64,000 nucleotides of DNA from Gari tellinella (taxonomy: Eukaryota > Mollusca > Bivalvia > Cardiida > Psammobiidae): positions 42,199,623 through 42,263,622 of the forward strand of contig OV277861.1 in NCBI GenBank assembly GCA_922989275.2, given 5' to 3'. Made by a program: the position numbers and the translations under genes. Position 1 is the stretch's first letter; every line of letters starts with the position of its first letter. Positions 21,523 to 32,036 of the stretch are shown here, piece after piece. The notes beneath the pieces are model-generated. The model saw only the letters and a program-made list of their open reading frames with translations. It was not told the DNA's origin and made no database searches.

Positions 21523-21846
21523 AGAGTGATTGACTTTCTTAAAATGGACGTGGAGGGCGGAGAATGGAGTGGATTTCAAAAACCATCTGACTTCAAGGCA
21601 CTAGAGAACGCAAAACAGATTTTAGTCGAGTTGCACTTTGGTCGAAATGGAAAATCATATTGGGGAGGCGTGAGCATGGTTAACCAACTGAAAGTACTCA
21701 GGACACTCTACGAAAAAGGGTTCAGGATATGCATGAGATTACCAACATATTGGCTTGCTAAGCAGATACCATCGTCATACGGACCTTCAATTGGTACTTT
21801 GACTGAACTCTCTTTACTTAACATTAAATGGATACGGAAACAATAA
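21523..21846 (+). CDS. Last exon of METTL24/FkbM-type methyltransferase-like gene
   Basis: The acceptor TTTATCTTCAG opens the exon in phase 0, matching the phase-0 end of 13972-14119. It encodes RVIDFLKMDVEGGEWSGFQ and continues for 107 residues to TAA. LKMDVEGGEW is the diagnostic motif of METTL24-like and FkbM-type SAM-dependent methyltransferases, where the acidic residues follow the central sheet. Next come KQILVELHFG, a strand-helix pair common to the family, and a C-terminal tail with YGPSIGTLTELSLLNIKW. Joined with the two upstream exons this gives 181 continuous residues with no stop. Substrate and localisation cannot be read here; animal members are typically secretory-pathway or unassigned. 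No AATAAA signal is obvious close downstream. Confidence 0.92.
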   Translation, partial: RVIDFLKMDVEGGEWSGFQKPSDFKALENAKQILVELHFGRNGKSYWGGVSMVNQLKVLRTLYEKGFRICMRLPTYWLAKQIPSSYGPSIGTLTELSLLNIKWIRKQ

Positions 21847-21852
21847 TGAAAA

Positions 21853-21895
21853 CAACTCCGACCAAGAGTCACGTCTAGTATTGCTCGGAGTTGTA
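21853..21895 (+). other. Short hairpin in the methyltransferase 3' region
   Basis: ACAACTCCGA and TCGGAGTTGT form a 10-bp perfect stem with a ~23-base loop, 7 bases after the stop codon. It would lie in the 3' UTR. The sequence shows no function. Confidence 0.5.
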
Positions 21896-21967
21896 GGTTT
21901 TGTTTTTTTAGTAACAATTTTACGAAAAAAACAACACATTTTCAATAATAAGTTGTTATTATCTTAA

Positions 21968-22473
21968 CCCATATACATGTATACACCTTTATACGCATAC
22001 GAAATCATTAATTGAAGAAAATAGTCCAATCTTATTCAGTTATGAATGTGCAATATATTTCCTATATCTTAGAAGAAGAAAGCTTAAAGCCGACTGAAAG
22101 TAAAGCAGAGTGTGCTTTTAGGCGTATTCTGCTAAAATAATTTCAGTCTGCTTTCACAGCAATCTGTCTTAAATATCTAAAACAAGTTGTACAGTGGAGA
22201 AAACGTTATTCTTTCCCAATAAACGCGTTTACGTTAAAACTATTATTTTCACTGCAAACAGTTTGGAGCCAGATCAGACGCCGGGTAACCCGGCGTCTGA
22301 TCAGGCTCCAAACTGTTTGCCACCAAGATAAAGATGAATTATCAGAATTGTCAAAAAGTTGTACTTTTCTACGTTTTAGTGTTTTGCGTTTGCATACGTA
22401 GTGTTTTGCGTTTGCGTACGTTTGCGTTTAAACGGGAAAGAATAACAGATTCTCCACTGTAGATAAAAAAAGG
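21968..22473. mobile_element. Family D element carrying a nested family A element
   Basis: Left end TTAACCCATATACATG and right end AAAAGGTTAA. The D hairpin (AAAGCAGAGTGTGCTTTTAG.., 22083-22162) is imperfect. A family A copy (22192-22459) interrupts the right side. Confidence 0.65.
22192..22459 (+). mobile_element. Family A element, 268 bp, with small internal duplication
   Basis: Full-length ends (CAGTGGAGAAAACG..TTCTCCACTG, TA on both sides) and hairpin. It is 22 bases longer than typical because GTGTTTTGCGTTTGC is present twice (~22379 and ~22401). Confidence 0.88.
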
Positions 22474-22965
22474 TTAAATACTCCATAGATAGTACATAAC
22501 ATTGGGTTAATACCGGTTATAATAATAATGATAATAATGATCATAATTTTATTTTTGCACTTACATGTCATTGCATATGATAATGGATATATATATATAA
22601 GCCGTTCCATGACAAAACCTGTATTAGCGACATCGTATACACAATGACGTAACGATCGATCAAAGTTTGACGTCATGTATTTTCAAATCTGGTTAGTAGT
22701 TTTGAAGTGTCTAAAGTACATTAAGCTATTCCCGCTGTGGAGCGAGTCGGTATTCCACGTTGATGCAAACTAATTATTCCAATTTCGGCAAATAATTATA
22801 CATGTTCTGCGCTGTTTATGTGGCTTATTGACATATTTAATTCGAGCTCCCACACGATTTTATTTTTAAGTATAATATACAACTATTTGTTTGTTTCTGA
22901 ATCACATTATCTGAACAGCGCAGTAAGAATATTTCAGATACCCGGGCTCCTATTTTCATTCACAG

Positions 22966-23289
22966 TACTGTAAGCATCAGTACTTCAAATTGACCAGAGA
23001 AGAACGCCGAGCTGTATCCATGCGTACCGGGGAAGACAAGCCAAAACACAAAGTTAACAGTTTGGTGCGAGACTGCGTGATCAGCGACTTGCCAGTTTTA
23101 CTCGAGACTCTGGGTCTCCTGCGAAGAACGGAAGCGAAATCTCAACAAGACCGTTCAACCGTTTCTAAGTGCAGCAGCTGTTCAACTTGCCATAAGTCAG
23201 CTCATATTTTTATGGTCAGACAGAAAATAAAATTCGATCTTTTAGTTTTAAACGAAGTTAAATTTTATATACAACACCTGTCACCATGA
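22966..23289 (+). CDS. Putative exon, unknown product
   Basis: A convincing acceptor (CTATTTTCATTCACAG) is followed by 107 open codons ending TGA at 23289. The first ~65 residues are charged and helix-like (LTREERRAVSMRTGEDKP, LVRDCVISDLPVLLETLGLL) and more GC-rich than the surroundings; the remainder has a CSSCSTC motif and looks less coding-like. I do not recognise a family. The complementary strand is also partly open here, so strand is not certain. It could be a chance frame in a GC-richer patch. Confidence 0.35.
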   Translation, partial: YCKHQYFKLTREERRAVSMRTGEDKPKHKVNSLVRDCVISDLPVLLETLGLLRRTEAKSQQDRSTVSKCSSCSTCHKSAHIFMVRQKIKFDLLVLNEVKFYIQHLSP

Positions 23290-24797
23290 ACGGGGGGAAT
23301 TATTTTTATCTACCATTCAAGCAAATTGAAAGCCACGAGAAACAAACCAAATTTCAATCGTTTCCTCTAGCATTTCAAATAATATCCGTGATAAAGTTTG
23401 GACGGGATTAGACAACGAGCGGAGATACTTGGGGTTTCATCTGGTTCCAAACTGTTCGAAAATTCGAAAAAGTCAGCAGTATTCAATGTCCATTTTGCTT
23501 AATTGGATAAAGAAATACTTACCTGTCGTGATATAACGTCCACAAGAGTATGCCAGGAAGGCGTTAACGTCGCAAATCATGACGTTGACGTCATCTCTTT
23601 TTTAAGAATTAAATTAAACCACCCGCCGCGTTCAAACGTCCAGAAAATTATAAAAAAAAATCGACCTATCGCCGAAAAAACAGTTGAATCCGACAGTTTA
23701 AATAATGGTCTTTCAGAAAATAAGAAAATTCAATTTTCGAAAAATGTGTCACTAATACCGGTTTTGTCGTGGAACGGCCCATATTATGTATTTGTAAAAT
23801 ATAAACTACTAGATTAACATATTGTGATAAGCAAACATTATAGCATTTTAATAAAAAAATATATCATATTATACTGTAAATTTCACAAATGGTTCAGATT
23901 TTGTTATTATTTTACGCAAACATCAAATATAGTATTTCATGGAAATTACCATTATATCAAACTGGAATAGAACATGGTGCACTGGATACAAATTTTATTT
24001 ACAACGAGGTCCAAGCTGTGGCATATGGGATCTATGCGTCACCTAGTAATTATAATTTTAGTAGTGAAGAAAACAAGTCACATAATATAATGTTAATTAA
24101 ATAGTGCCAACTGGAATAAACAGCACAGGTTTTGAGTTGGAAATATATTCTACCTACGTAGGTTTTAGCCATATTTCCCTGAACCCTAAATAAATTTTCA
24201 GATAAGTACGCTGGAGCTAGAAATTAAGTGTATTCAGCAACAAATAGAATCAAAGAGATTCTAGCTGGCCCCGCAAAAGCATAGATGATAAAGTCAGGTA
24301 TACAGTAAATCTGTTTTCAACGAAACTAAGAACAAGCCTTATTATGACTGTTTTAGACATATGGTAGCTTAATGCAGGATAAAAGTAATGCAGAAAACTC
24401 CTTCAGGTGTTTCTGCACAACTCTTGTCATGCATTAAGCAGACACCTGCCTTCAAAGATGCTAAAAAGTCTTATTGAGTAGTATGTTGGTCAAGTGAGGG
24501 AGCAGTGTATCTGGATTTGTGCATGGCTTTAGTCTACTTAAAGACCTGAGATCTGAGACTAACGTTTGACTTGTGTTTAACTTTGTTTATCTTTAAAAAC
24601 GAATGTTAAAGCCAACTGCTATGTTATGCTTGCATGATAATCAACCCAGATTACAATTTCAATCCAAGACATTCCGTCATATGTCCTTGATCTAGTTGGG
24701 TTAGTAGCCGCCTTGCTTTGGTTGGTTAGTAGCCACCTTGTAGTTCTCCCCCTTTGCGTATTATTCGGTATTCACCGGTAATAATGTAACCGTTTAT
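23290..24797. other. Unassigned stretch, weak signals only
   Basis: A decayed shared hairpin is at 23395-23455 (GTTTGGACGGGATTAGAC..GTTCCAAACTGTTCG). On the minus strand, ATG ATT TGC at ~23581 opens 19 codons (MICDVNAFLAYSCGRYITT) that end at a perfect donor ACAG|GTAAGT at ~23523; this could be a first exon, but nothing downstream supports it. A D-like half hairpin lies near 24365-24450. Nothing else is recognisable. Confidence 0.35.
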
Positions 24798-25640
24798 CTA
24801 GGACATGTATAGCCTGGCTATGTCCCTTTATCTTCAGACAGTTAGGGCCAGGCAACGGGGGAAAATGGCGACACCCATGAAAGAGAGGAAACCGGGAACC
24901 ATAATGGTAAGTGGTGGGTGGAGTCATATGAGCTTAATAGGGCGTTTTCTTATATTAGGTTGTTCACGATAAGCCATTGTAGTAAATGGTAACAGTTTTA
25001 TACAAAGTTACATTATCAATCAAAAAATACAGGCGACCCAGTTGAATTCGGGCAACGAATTTATTTAAAAACTAGCCCTATTATCGGATATTATACAGGT
25101 CCGTTGACATTTCGGATAAATAAAACCTCGCCAGATTGTATGATTATTATTGAATTAAGGACATTTTCCCCCAACTGTTTCATCAACCATATATTTGAAA
25201 TAAATGAAAAAAAATATACATTGAATGAGTCGGTTTTTTTTAATTCAATTTTTTAGCATTTAGCAAAATTTAAATAGCTGATAACATCTTTCTGAACACC
25301 TTTATTCAAAATGTGTTTAGCTTTTCTTGTAATGAATGTTGTGGACTTCTTATTGGGCTAGACTAATAGTCATTAGCTTTATTTATTTTTGAGAAAAATA
25401 AAATCATCAAAATTCCAGGTTTTTGTCAGAAAAAGAGACCTTAAAGACAAACCACACGATAGATTTTGCTTATATTTTAACACATTGATTCTAAGCCTAT
25501 TATCATTCTTCATGAAAAGTTTCATAACAATTGTATGGAAACTAAGCGCACATGCGAAGTACCTTAAGTTGTCTCATTTGTTGGAACACTAACCTTATTT
25601 TCGGCTATTATATATATCAGTTTGATTTAACCTCCGTACT

Positions 25641-25711
25641 TAGCCGTTGGTGTATTGGTTAGGATCCCTGCTTCTCGTCCAGGCGACCCAGGTCCGATTC
25701 CCGTCACCGGA
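25641..25711 (+). other. tRNA-Glu-like module, FB1 left arm
   Basis: A box TTGGTGTATTGG, GGTTAGGATCCCTGCTTCTC with a CTC in the anticodon position, and B box GGTCCGATTCC. Overall it resembles tRNA-Glu, but the T stem and acceptor stem have several mismatches, so it is a derived module. Confidence 0.65.
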
Positions 25712-26211
25712 ATGTATTTTTATTTTTTGGTCATAATTTTTTAAACGTAGTAAATAATAAATGTCATCTATTTAATGATTTATTTTTCGGAAAACCAATA
25801 AAAATAACTAAACTAATGTTTGATTTACCACTCAAAGTTTAATTAGCAACAAAGGCATACGCCTTCATAGATTGGCTACCAATTAATGCATTGACCCTGC
25901 CACTGTCTCGCCGTATAACTTCCAAAATATTTTGATCAATTCCATCCAAACATGGAGAAATCAATGCTATAGGTTCAAAGTTTACATATTCTAATACGTC
26001 GTCGTTATTCATTCGGTTACATATAGATCTACACTTTTAAATTTGTTCAGGTTCCAGAGGGGAAAATTGAGGAAATTCTGAGATTTCATCAACATTTTTA
26101 AACTCATTGAATTTTACATTTTAATGTTCTTAGAGGTGTTATTCGATCGTAAAAATATTTAACGTTTTATATTGAAAATACATTTCCAAATAAAGAGTAA
26201 AAAAATATTGA

Positions 26212-26280
26212 GCCGGTTGGGATTTGAACCTGGGTCGCCTGGACGAGAAGCAGGGACGCTAACCACTACACCAACGATAC
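26212..26280 (-). other. tRNA-Glu-like module, FB1 right arm
   Basis: The minus strand reads TTGGTGTAGTGGTTAGCGTC, CCTGCTTCTCGTCCAGGCG and B box GGTTCAAATCC. It matches the left-arm module at most positions and keeps the CTC loop, while its B box differs from the left one. Confidence 0.65.
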
Positions 26281-27003
26281 AATATACTAATTGTAAAAGT
26301 CGGAAGAATATGACATATAAATTTCAGACTTGATAAACCTATCTCCTTTACCTTTTACCTTTTAATATGTATTCCAACTTATTTATAATAGCCGAAAATA
26401 GGAATGCTTTAAAATGATTCGTTGCACGAATTTCTGCTGAATTCAGTCGCTTACCACATATGTTTGAATTGGTAATTTAGTTTTGAATAACATTGAACCC
26501 GTAGGTTACAATGAGATATCGTGAACCACCTAATATAAGAAAAACCCCTGTTACAGCTCATATAACTCCACCCATTTTCCTCTATTTCATGGGGGCAGCC
26601 ATTATCGCGTGTTGCCTGAACCAGACTAGGACATGTATAGTTGTATACCCACGCTAAGTATGCACACATAAATTCATATGTAGTATACAAAACATACAAA
26701 ATCAAAGCCTGTTCAATCTTGCAAGTTACTTCATGTTACTTAAAGATCAGTTTCACTGATTTCAAAACATTTCGACTTCTTCTTTTTCATGAAATATTAT
26801 GTAAATAACGGTCTAATGTGAGAGTTATAAATAGTTCTGATCAGCCGGAAGCTCTTTTAGAAGCCTAGGAAAACCCGAGAACAGTAATATGTGGGAGGAG
26901 CAACAGTCGAACATACATGTAGTTTGAATCTTAAGATCCCAAGTAGGTGTGTGGGAGACCCTACAAGCAACAAAATAAAATGATATACAATGGTAAGGTT
27001 ATA

Positions 27004-27249
27004 CAGTGGAGAATCTGTTATTCTTTTCCAATAAACGCGTTTACGCTAAAACTGTTTTTTGCTGTGCAAACAGTTTGGAGCCAGATCAGACGCCGGGTAA
27101 CCCGGCGTCTGATCAGGCTCCAAACTGTTTGCCACCAAAATAAACAAGAATTTTCAGAAGTGTCCAAAAGTTGTTCTTTTCTACGTTTTAGTGCTTTGCG
27201 TTTGCGTACGTTTGCGTTTAAACGGGAAAGAATAACAGATTCTCCACTG
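27004..27249 (+). mobile_element. Family A element, full length (246 bp)
   Basis: CAGTGGAGAATCTG..CAGATTCTCCACTG with TA on both sides and a nearly perfect hairpin (27066-27132). The open frame running across it (QTVWSQIRRRVTRRLI..) recurs in every A copy and is an artefact of the hairpin. Confidence 0.92.
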
Positions 27250-27455
27250 TAATATAGATATTCTGATTTCTCAACTTTTCCCGTTTCTTCTGCAAGATGT
27301 TTCTTCAACGGTTTTTTAAAAAACTATTCTTGTATTTTGTATATCGTATATGTGTTGGTAATTTGTTCAAGTCCTTTATTGCATTGTGGTAAATTGATTT
27401 AGAAGTAAAAGTATGAACTGGAGACACATGGTAATCATCTCTTACATTACATCTA

Positions 27456-27812
27456 CAGTGCTCCCTCTCTACAACGGCCCCCAACAACGACTCCCTCCTT
27501 ACAACGACCCTTGACGTGATTCCCTAAACAGGACAATTATGTCTAACGCTTGCACGACTGCAATATCGTCTGCTGAAAATTGTAGTCTGCTGTTTTTTCT
27601 CAAAGTTACATAATATACATTTTGAGAGAAGAAACCTTAACGACTAGTGCCAAACAGCTTGAATCCAGATCAGACGCCGCGTTAAGCGGCGTCTGATCTG
27701 GATTCAAGCTGTTTACAAACGTAAACCAAGTTCCCTCTCTATAACGACTCCCCCCGAACAACGCACACAATTGTTGTCTCGCGTTAGGTGTCGTTGTAGA
27801 GAGGGAACGCTG
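27456..27812 (+). mobile_element. Family B element, full length (357 bp)
   Basis: Starts CAGTGCTCCCTCTCTACAAC, ends GTTGTAGAGAGGGAACGCTG, TA on both sides. Internal landmarks are GGACAATTATGTCT, CAATATCGTCTGCT and the hairpin (27650-27717) CAAACAGCTTGAATCCAGAT..TCAGACGCCGCGTTAAGCGG. It serves as reference for the broken copies. 27813-28051 has nothing recognisable. Confidence 0.9.
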
Positions 27813-28051
27813 TAGTTCCATAAAAGTAGCACGGTAGCTTATACAGATCCCTTGATTTATACAAAAACTATGCCAAAATTCCACGTAGTTTTATGCTATA
27901 AAATGCTTTAAAACAATGATGATATATGTTGGGTATAACATAACACATTGCTTATTGTTCTCTTATATTTAAATCTAAATCTATATAATTATTTCTTTTG
28001 CAATACATGCGCACTAACTCTAGTTTTCTCATTAAATTTATTTCATATAAC

Positions 28052-29461
28052 TCGCCACTTTTGGTTCAACCTGATGTTAAGATTTTCTTATGTGCCTGCA
28101 AGCATGAAACGTGGAACAATCATAACTTTGTATAAATGTGGTCGGAAAAGGAAAGATGACCCGGCAAGCTACAGAGCTATCACACTGTCTTCGTCCATTC
28201 TCAAACTATACGAAAGGGTATTGTTAAGTCAAATTAAATCTGAAACTGTTTTTAACCTAAGCCCACTTCAAGGAGGGTTTCAAAAGAGTATCAGCTGCAC
28301 GATGTCATCATTCCTTCTCCGAGAATATGCTTATTATTCGAAACAATATCACTCTAAACTGTTCCTTTGTTTTCTTGATGTTAAAACTGCTTTTGATAAG
28401 GTATGACATAATGGTTTATTTTATAAACTTCATTTAATGGGTTTAAAACAATTGTCATGGAAAGCAATAATTAGCTTATATGAACATTTAGATAGCTGTT
28501 TGTTGTACAGTGGATATAAGTCTGAGTTTTTCAGCATTAATGTTGGAACGAGGCAAGGTGGGGTAACTTCGCCATTTTTGTACTTATGTTTTATTAATGA
28601 GCTTCTACTTGAACTTGAAGAAATACATATGTGTTTTACACTTATCAAGATCCCTGTTCCTGCTACTGCATCAGCAGACGACATGGTTTTGTTGGCACTG
28701 ACTAAATCTGGTTTAGATAGAAAGATGGAGCAGTGTTACAAGTATGCGTGCAAATGGAGATATCAATATAATGCTCTTAAAGCAGCTGTCATTGTTTGTA
28801 ATGAAACTAAAGGTGTTTTAAAAGTTCAAGTAGAAATTGGTACTTGGGAAATGATGTGGTAAATGAATCTGATATTGTAAAAGTTCTCACAAAATATGAT
28901 TTATTGAATTTTTTGTATACTTATGTTGAAACAGGAGAGTTTACTTCTAAACACACATGGAAAAACGCTGTATGTAATAACATAAGTAATTTTGAAGAGA
29001 GATCGTGGTATGATCGCACGTCTTCTCAAGAATACTTGCCATTTGTTTGGATTCGTCCAAGTTATAACGATAGTTTTGTATGGCAACTGTGTAGACAACA
29101 ACCACACATGTTACCTTATTGCAAAAGTATTATAAATATGATTTCTAGAATTTGTTCTTACAGGAGAGAAACGCTTTGTTCAAAATGTGATCACATTTTT
29201 ACCTACGATGTTAACCATTGTATGTTAGAATGTGATTATTTCGAACATGAACGGCAGCAACACATGTACGACATAGGGGTCAGGTTTGGTCGTTCTGTTA
29301 CTTCTAGGCTAAGTTTATTAGACGATGATGCTAAAATAGGTGCTCTGCTTGGCTCACCTGGCATTAATTTGTCAGTTGAATTAGGCATCCATACTCATGC
29401 CTTTGTAAAAGCTAACATTACGTTTATTGGCAATTTTTGGTCTAGGTTTATAGATATTTAG
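28052..29461 (+). pseudogene. LINE reverse transcriptase pseudogene
   Basis: Frame one (to 28406) has GTIITLYKCGRKRKDDPASY, then YRAITLSSSILKLYERVLL, and the catalytic DVKTAFDKV followed by TGA where related proteins have Trp. Frame two continues with TRQGGVTSPFLYLCFINELL and the catalytic ADD in ATASADDMVLLAL, ending at 28862. After a frameshift the C-terminal part (to 29461) has LCSKCDHIF..HCMLECDYF, the Cys/His tail. The fingers N-terminus and endonuclease are absent. At least one nonsense change and one frameshift make it inactive. Confidence 0.88.
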
Positions 29462-29742
29462 TATTGTGTATGGCTCTTTGAGAACAGCATCACATAACTG
29501 CTCGACGTAGGATGGCGTAAAGCAGAAAGCTCATGCTAGAGCTTGCTGCTTTATTCTTTTTCTGCGTTGTGCTATCGAATCTATAACATGTTAAAGTGAC
29601 GATCAGAAGATGGAGTATTTCTTCTTAATTGTATGTAATATCATGTTTTTCTTTGTGTTTGTTTATAATCTGTATATGTTTGTTCATATTTGTATTCACA
29701 ATATTCATGTATTGGAGGAAATAAAGATATATAATTATATAA
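28052..29742 (+). mobile_element. Second LINE, 5'-truncated and decayed
   Basis: RT coding remnants are followed by a 3' UTR ending TTGGAGGAAATAAAGATATA, the same 3' end as the LINE at 715-3849. Nonsense and frameshift mutations show it is old. Confidence 0.85.
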
Positions 29743-29965
29743 AATAATCTTATTATGTATAAAATACAATGAGCTCATTTAAGCGTTTTACAACTTAAAC
29801 ACTTACAAAAATAGATCTATATGGTTTGTACTCGTAAGATAATTTTTTACAAAAGCATTTGTATTTATACCTTAATGCCTAGATCTACATGTAACTGACT
29901 AAAAATAATAACATAAATGTTACGTTTCATATAACTGCTCAAAACATTAGCTTATATATAGTGCA

Positions 29966-30209
29966 GGGGCCCATTTCATGAAACTTCGTACGACAAATGT
30001 TCTCGTAAGTGAAATTATAAAATTCTCAATTATTATTTGTTTCTCCCTCTAATCCTGTTTTGTGATATCTCTTTGGAGTCGTATTGAAAAGACGATTCCA
30101 AAGAGATGTCACTAGACCGGATTAGATAGAGAACTCAAGAAATTAAATGTATTTTAAAGTTTTGACTTACGACCGTTTTTGTCGTACAAAGTTTTATTTA
30201 ACGGGCCCC
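29966..30209. mobile_element. Family I palindromic element
   Basis: Ends GGGGCCCATTTCATGAAACT and TTTTATTTAACGGGCCCC. Inside them are CTTCGTACGACAAATG and its mirror, and a central inverted repeat TCTCTTTGGAGTCGTATTGAA/AGACGATTCCAAAGAGAT. ~244 bp. Sister copies: 33880-34120 and 40597-40839. 29743-29965 shows nothing. Confidence 0.8.
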
Positions 30210-30359
30210 AGGTATATTAAAAGATAAATATTAATATTGATATAACTACACAGAAAACATCATATTAAATATATCAAAGATATGAAACTCTTTATTTTTT
30301 GCAATGTTACTACATATATATAAGGGTGTCGCATAAGCTTCCGTACAGTAGACATCTTC

Positions 30360-30591
30360 AGGGCTGCCATTTCTCCGGATATTTCCTAAATCTTCGGATT
30401 TTAATCTGGTACATGGTAGTTTAAATCAGGCTGAAAGTAAAGCAGTAAAATACTTCCATCCTGCTTTAAGTAGTCACATGTCAACAAAACTAGAAACAGG
30501 CTATGTGGTAAAGGTACGATTCGTAAAATCGAACTTGAAAAAAGCAATTTTGGAAATCTTAGGATTTTTCATGCCAACTTATGGCAGCCCT
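30360..30591. mobile_element. Family N element (TIR AGGGCTGCCA) with D-type hairpin
   Basis: Ends AGGGCTGCCATTTCTCC and CTTATGGCAGCCCT. The interior CTTCGGATTTTAATCTGGTA, a shortened D-type hairpin (CAGGCTGAAAGTAAAGCAGT..CATCCTGCTTTAAG) and GGTACGATTCGTAAAATCG are shared with 60446-60693. Part of the right side, CTAGAAACAGGCTATGTGGT, is the reverse complement of a family D end, so a D element was probably nested early. Confidence 0.7.
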
Positions 30592-30773
30592 GCATCTTTA
30601 CTTTTCGAAAAGTGTTCATGCGTAAACAGGGGCTAGGTTACAAACTATAGCAGTACGGTTGAACAATTAAACTGTGTCCCGGGTACTTTGGGTACTTTTT
30701 TAGGTCACCTGAGAGTTTATTTAAAGAGTGGATGATTTAGAATTGGAGTAATTCATTTCAGGCAAACGTATGT

Positions 30774-31035
30774 ACAGTGAAACCCCTCTAAACCGAACAT
30801 GTGTGGGACAACTTAAATTTCCGGTTTCGAGGGGTTTTAACCAATAGCTTGTTTCTGATGATACATAGTCATGCTTGTTATTTCTTCAGTGAAGAAAATT
30901 AAATCAAAGGCGTAAAAAGGCATATTTATGGTGTAATGGGTTAAAATAAAGAAGGTTTGGAAACGGGACCAACGTTTTTGTCCGGTTTAGAAAGAATTCC
31001 GATATTTAGAGATTCCGATTTAAAGGGGGTTCACT
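30774..31035. mobile_element. Family E element (pogo-like TIR) with hairpin-less D
   Basis: Starts CAGTGAAACCCCTCTAAACC and ends GGGGGTTCACTG, with TCCGGTTTAGAAAG inside. CAGTGAAACC ends resemble pogo/Tigger-type TIRs (by analogy). It contains family D flanks (TTTTAACCAATAGCTTGTTT..ATGGGTTAAAA), but the D hairpin present at the same place in 56837-57200 is missing. Confidence 0.7.
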
Positions 31036-31545
31036 GATTTAGCATTGAATATAGTAATTTGTAAATATATGTCAAATGCTTATATAAATGGGTAAGATTT
31101 AGTTTTGGATAATAAATTCTGTTAAAGAATGCATTTAAAAAAAAAAAAGGAAGAAGCTCTGGTGGGATTTTAACCCGTGACCCTCCATGTGGAGACAAAC
31201 ATGAAAACAAAGGCAAACGCCTTAACCACGCGGCTACTGGGGCTCTCTATCTATATGGTAGCGAATTAACGTACTTCACTGGTAGCGATTGATTTATACA
31301 TATTCGGCTCGGGTTTATGTTTGAGCCCGTGTAGAGACGCAACAACAACAACTATACCGTTAGCTAACGCTATAGAAAAACTATGGAAAATATAAAAAAA
31401 AAACTAAGATTCGGTGACAATTCTTGAGACTTTTTTGGACTGATTATATTTTTTTAATGTCAGAAGCCAAATAATGCCACAAATTTGCTTTTTTTTTAGT
31501 ATTTTATTTTATTTTGACAAGTACACCATCCGGTTGCGAGTCCCT
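31033..31545. mobile_element. Family L element, left end missing
   Basis: Matches 36923-37457 over nearly its whole length and ends ATCCGGTTGCGAGTCCCT next to TTAA. The first ~14 bases are replaced by the end of the family E element. It contains the tRNA-Leu-like module at 31156-31245. Confidence 0.8.
31156..31245 (-). other. tRNA-Leu-like module in family L
   Basis: The minus strand reads TAGCCGCGTGGTTAAGGCG (A box, D arm GCC/GGC), a variable-arm stem TCTCCACATGGAG and B box-like GGTTAAAATCC, in the order of a class II tRNA such as Leu. The anticodon stem is abnormal and extended, so it is not functional. Confidence 0.6.
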
Positions 31546-31566
31546 TTAATAGAAATATATGAGGTA

Positions 31567-31943
31567 CAGTACTCCTTCTCTACAACGGCCCTCTCAAAAA
31601 TGTTTCCCTTCTTACACATCGCTTGCGGTTGTTTTAAAAACAAGACAAGTATGTCCAAGTATGTCCAATATTTTCTTGGGTGCAATATCGTCTGCTTAAA
31701 ATTGTCGTCTGCTGTTTTTCTGAAAGTCACATTTTGACAGAAAAAAAAATATGACGAGTGACAAACAGCTGGAGGCGCAATGCGGCGTCTAATCTGTGTT
31801 CAAGCTGTTTGCAAATGTTAGCCAATTTCTGGATTCAAGCTGTTTGCAAATGTTAGCTTATTTCCCTCCCTATAAAAACTCCCTCCGACAAACACACACA
31901 CTACTGGTATCCCACTTAATACTGTTGCAGAGAAGAACCACTA
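31567..31943. mobile_element. Family B element, decayed hairpin
   Basis: Starts CAGTACTCCTTCTCTACAAC and ends near GTTGCAGAGAAGAACCACTA. The first hairpin arm is reduced (CAAACAGCTGGAGGCGCAAT). The outer arm motif GGATTCAAGCTGTTTGCAAA is repeated (31803-31812 and 31831-31850), a small duplication also seen at 32213-32270. Confidence 0.7.
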
Positions 31944-32036
31944 TGCCTGGATGCTGCATGAAAAACATGTTGAATGTAATAGCCATATTGCATTTTTGGT
32001 TTGCAAGTCGTTTTAGAGATCTTGTTTTCGAAAATT

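Larger units (their letters stand above)
24798..26640. mobile_element. Foldback element FB1 (1.8 kb) with tRNA-like arms
   Basis: A perfect 15-bp direct repeat, CTAGGACATGTATAG, lies at both ends (24798-24812, 26626-26640). Inside it the arms start CCTGGCTATGTCCC (left) and TCTGGTTCAGGCA (right, complement). They share the block GGCAACGGGGGAAAATGGCG/GGCAACACGCGATAATGGCT, then TTCTTATATTAGGT and GTTCACGAT, a CAACGAAT block, a TTTCGGCTATTATA block, and a tRNA-like module (25641 on +, 26212 on -). The left arm has ~480 extra bases at ~25110-25590. The loop (25712-26211) has nothing recognisable, and there is no transposase frame. Confidence 0.75.

Noticed and set aside
25641..25711. Functional tRNA-Glu gene
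   Set aside because: Acceptor and T stems have several mismatches and the module is part of a foldback arm.
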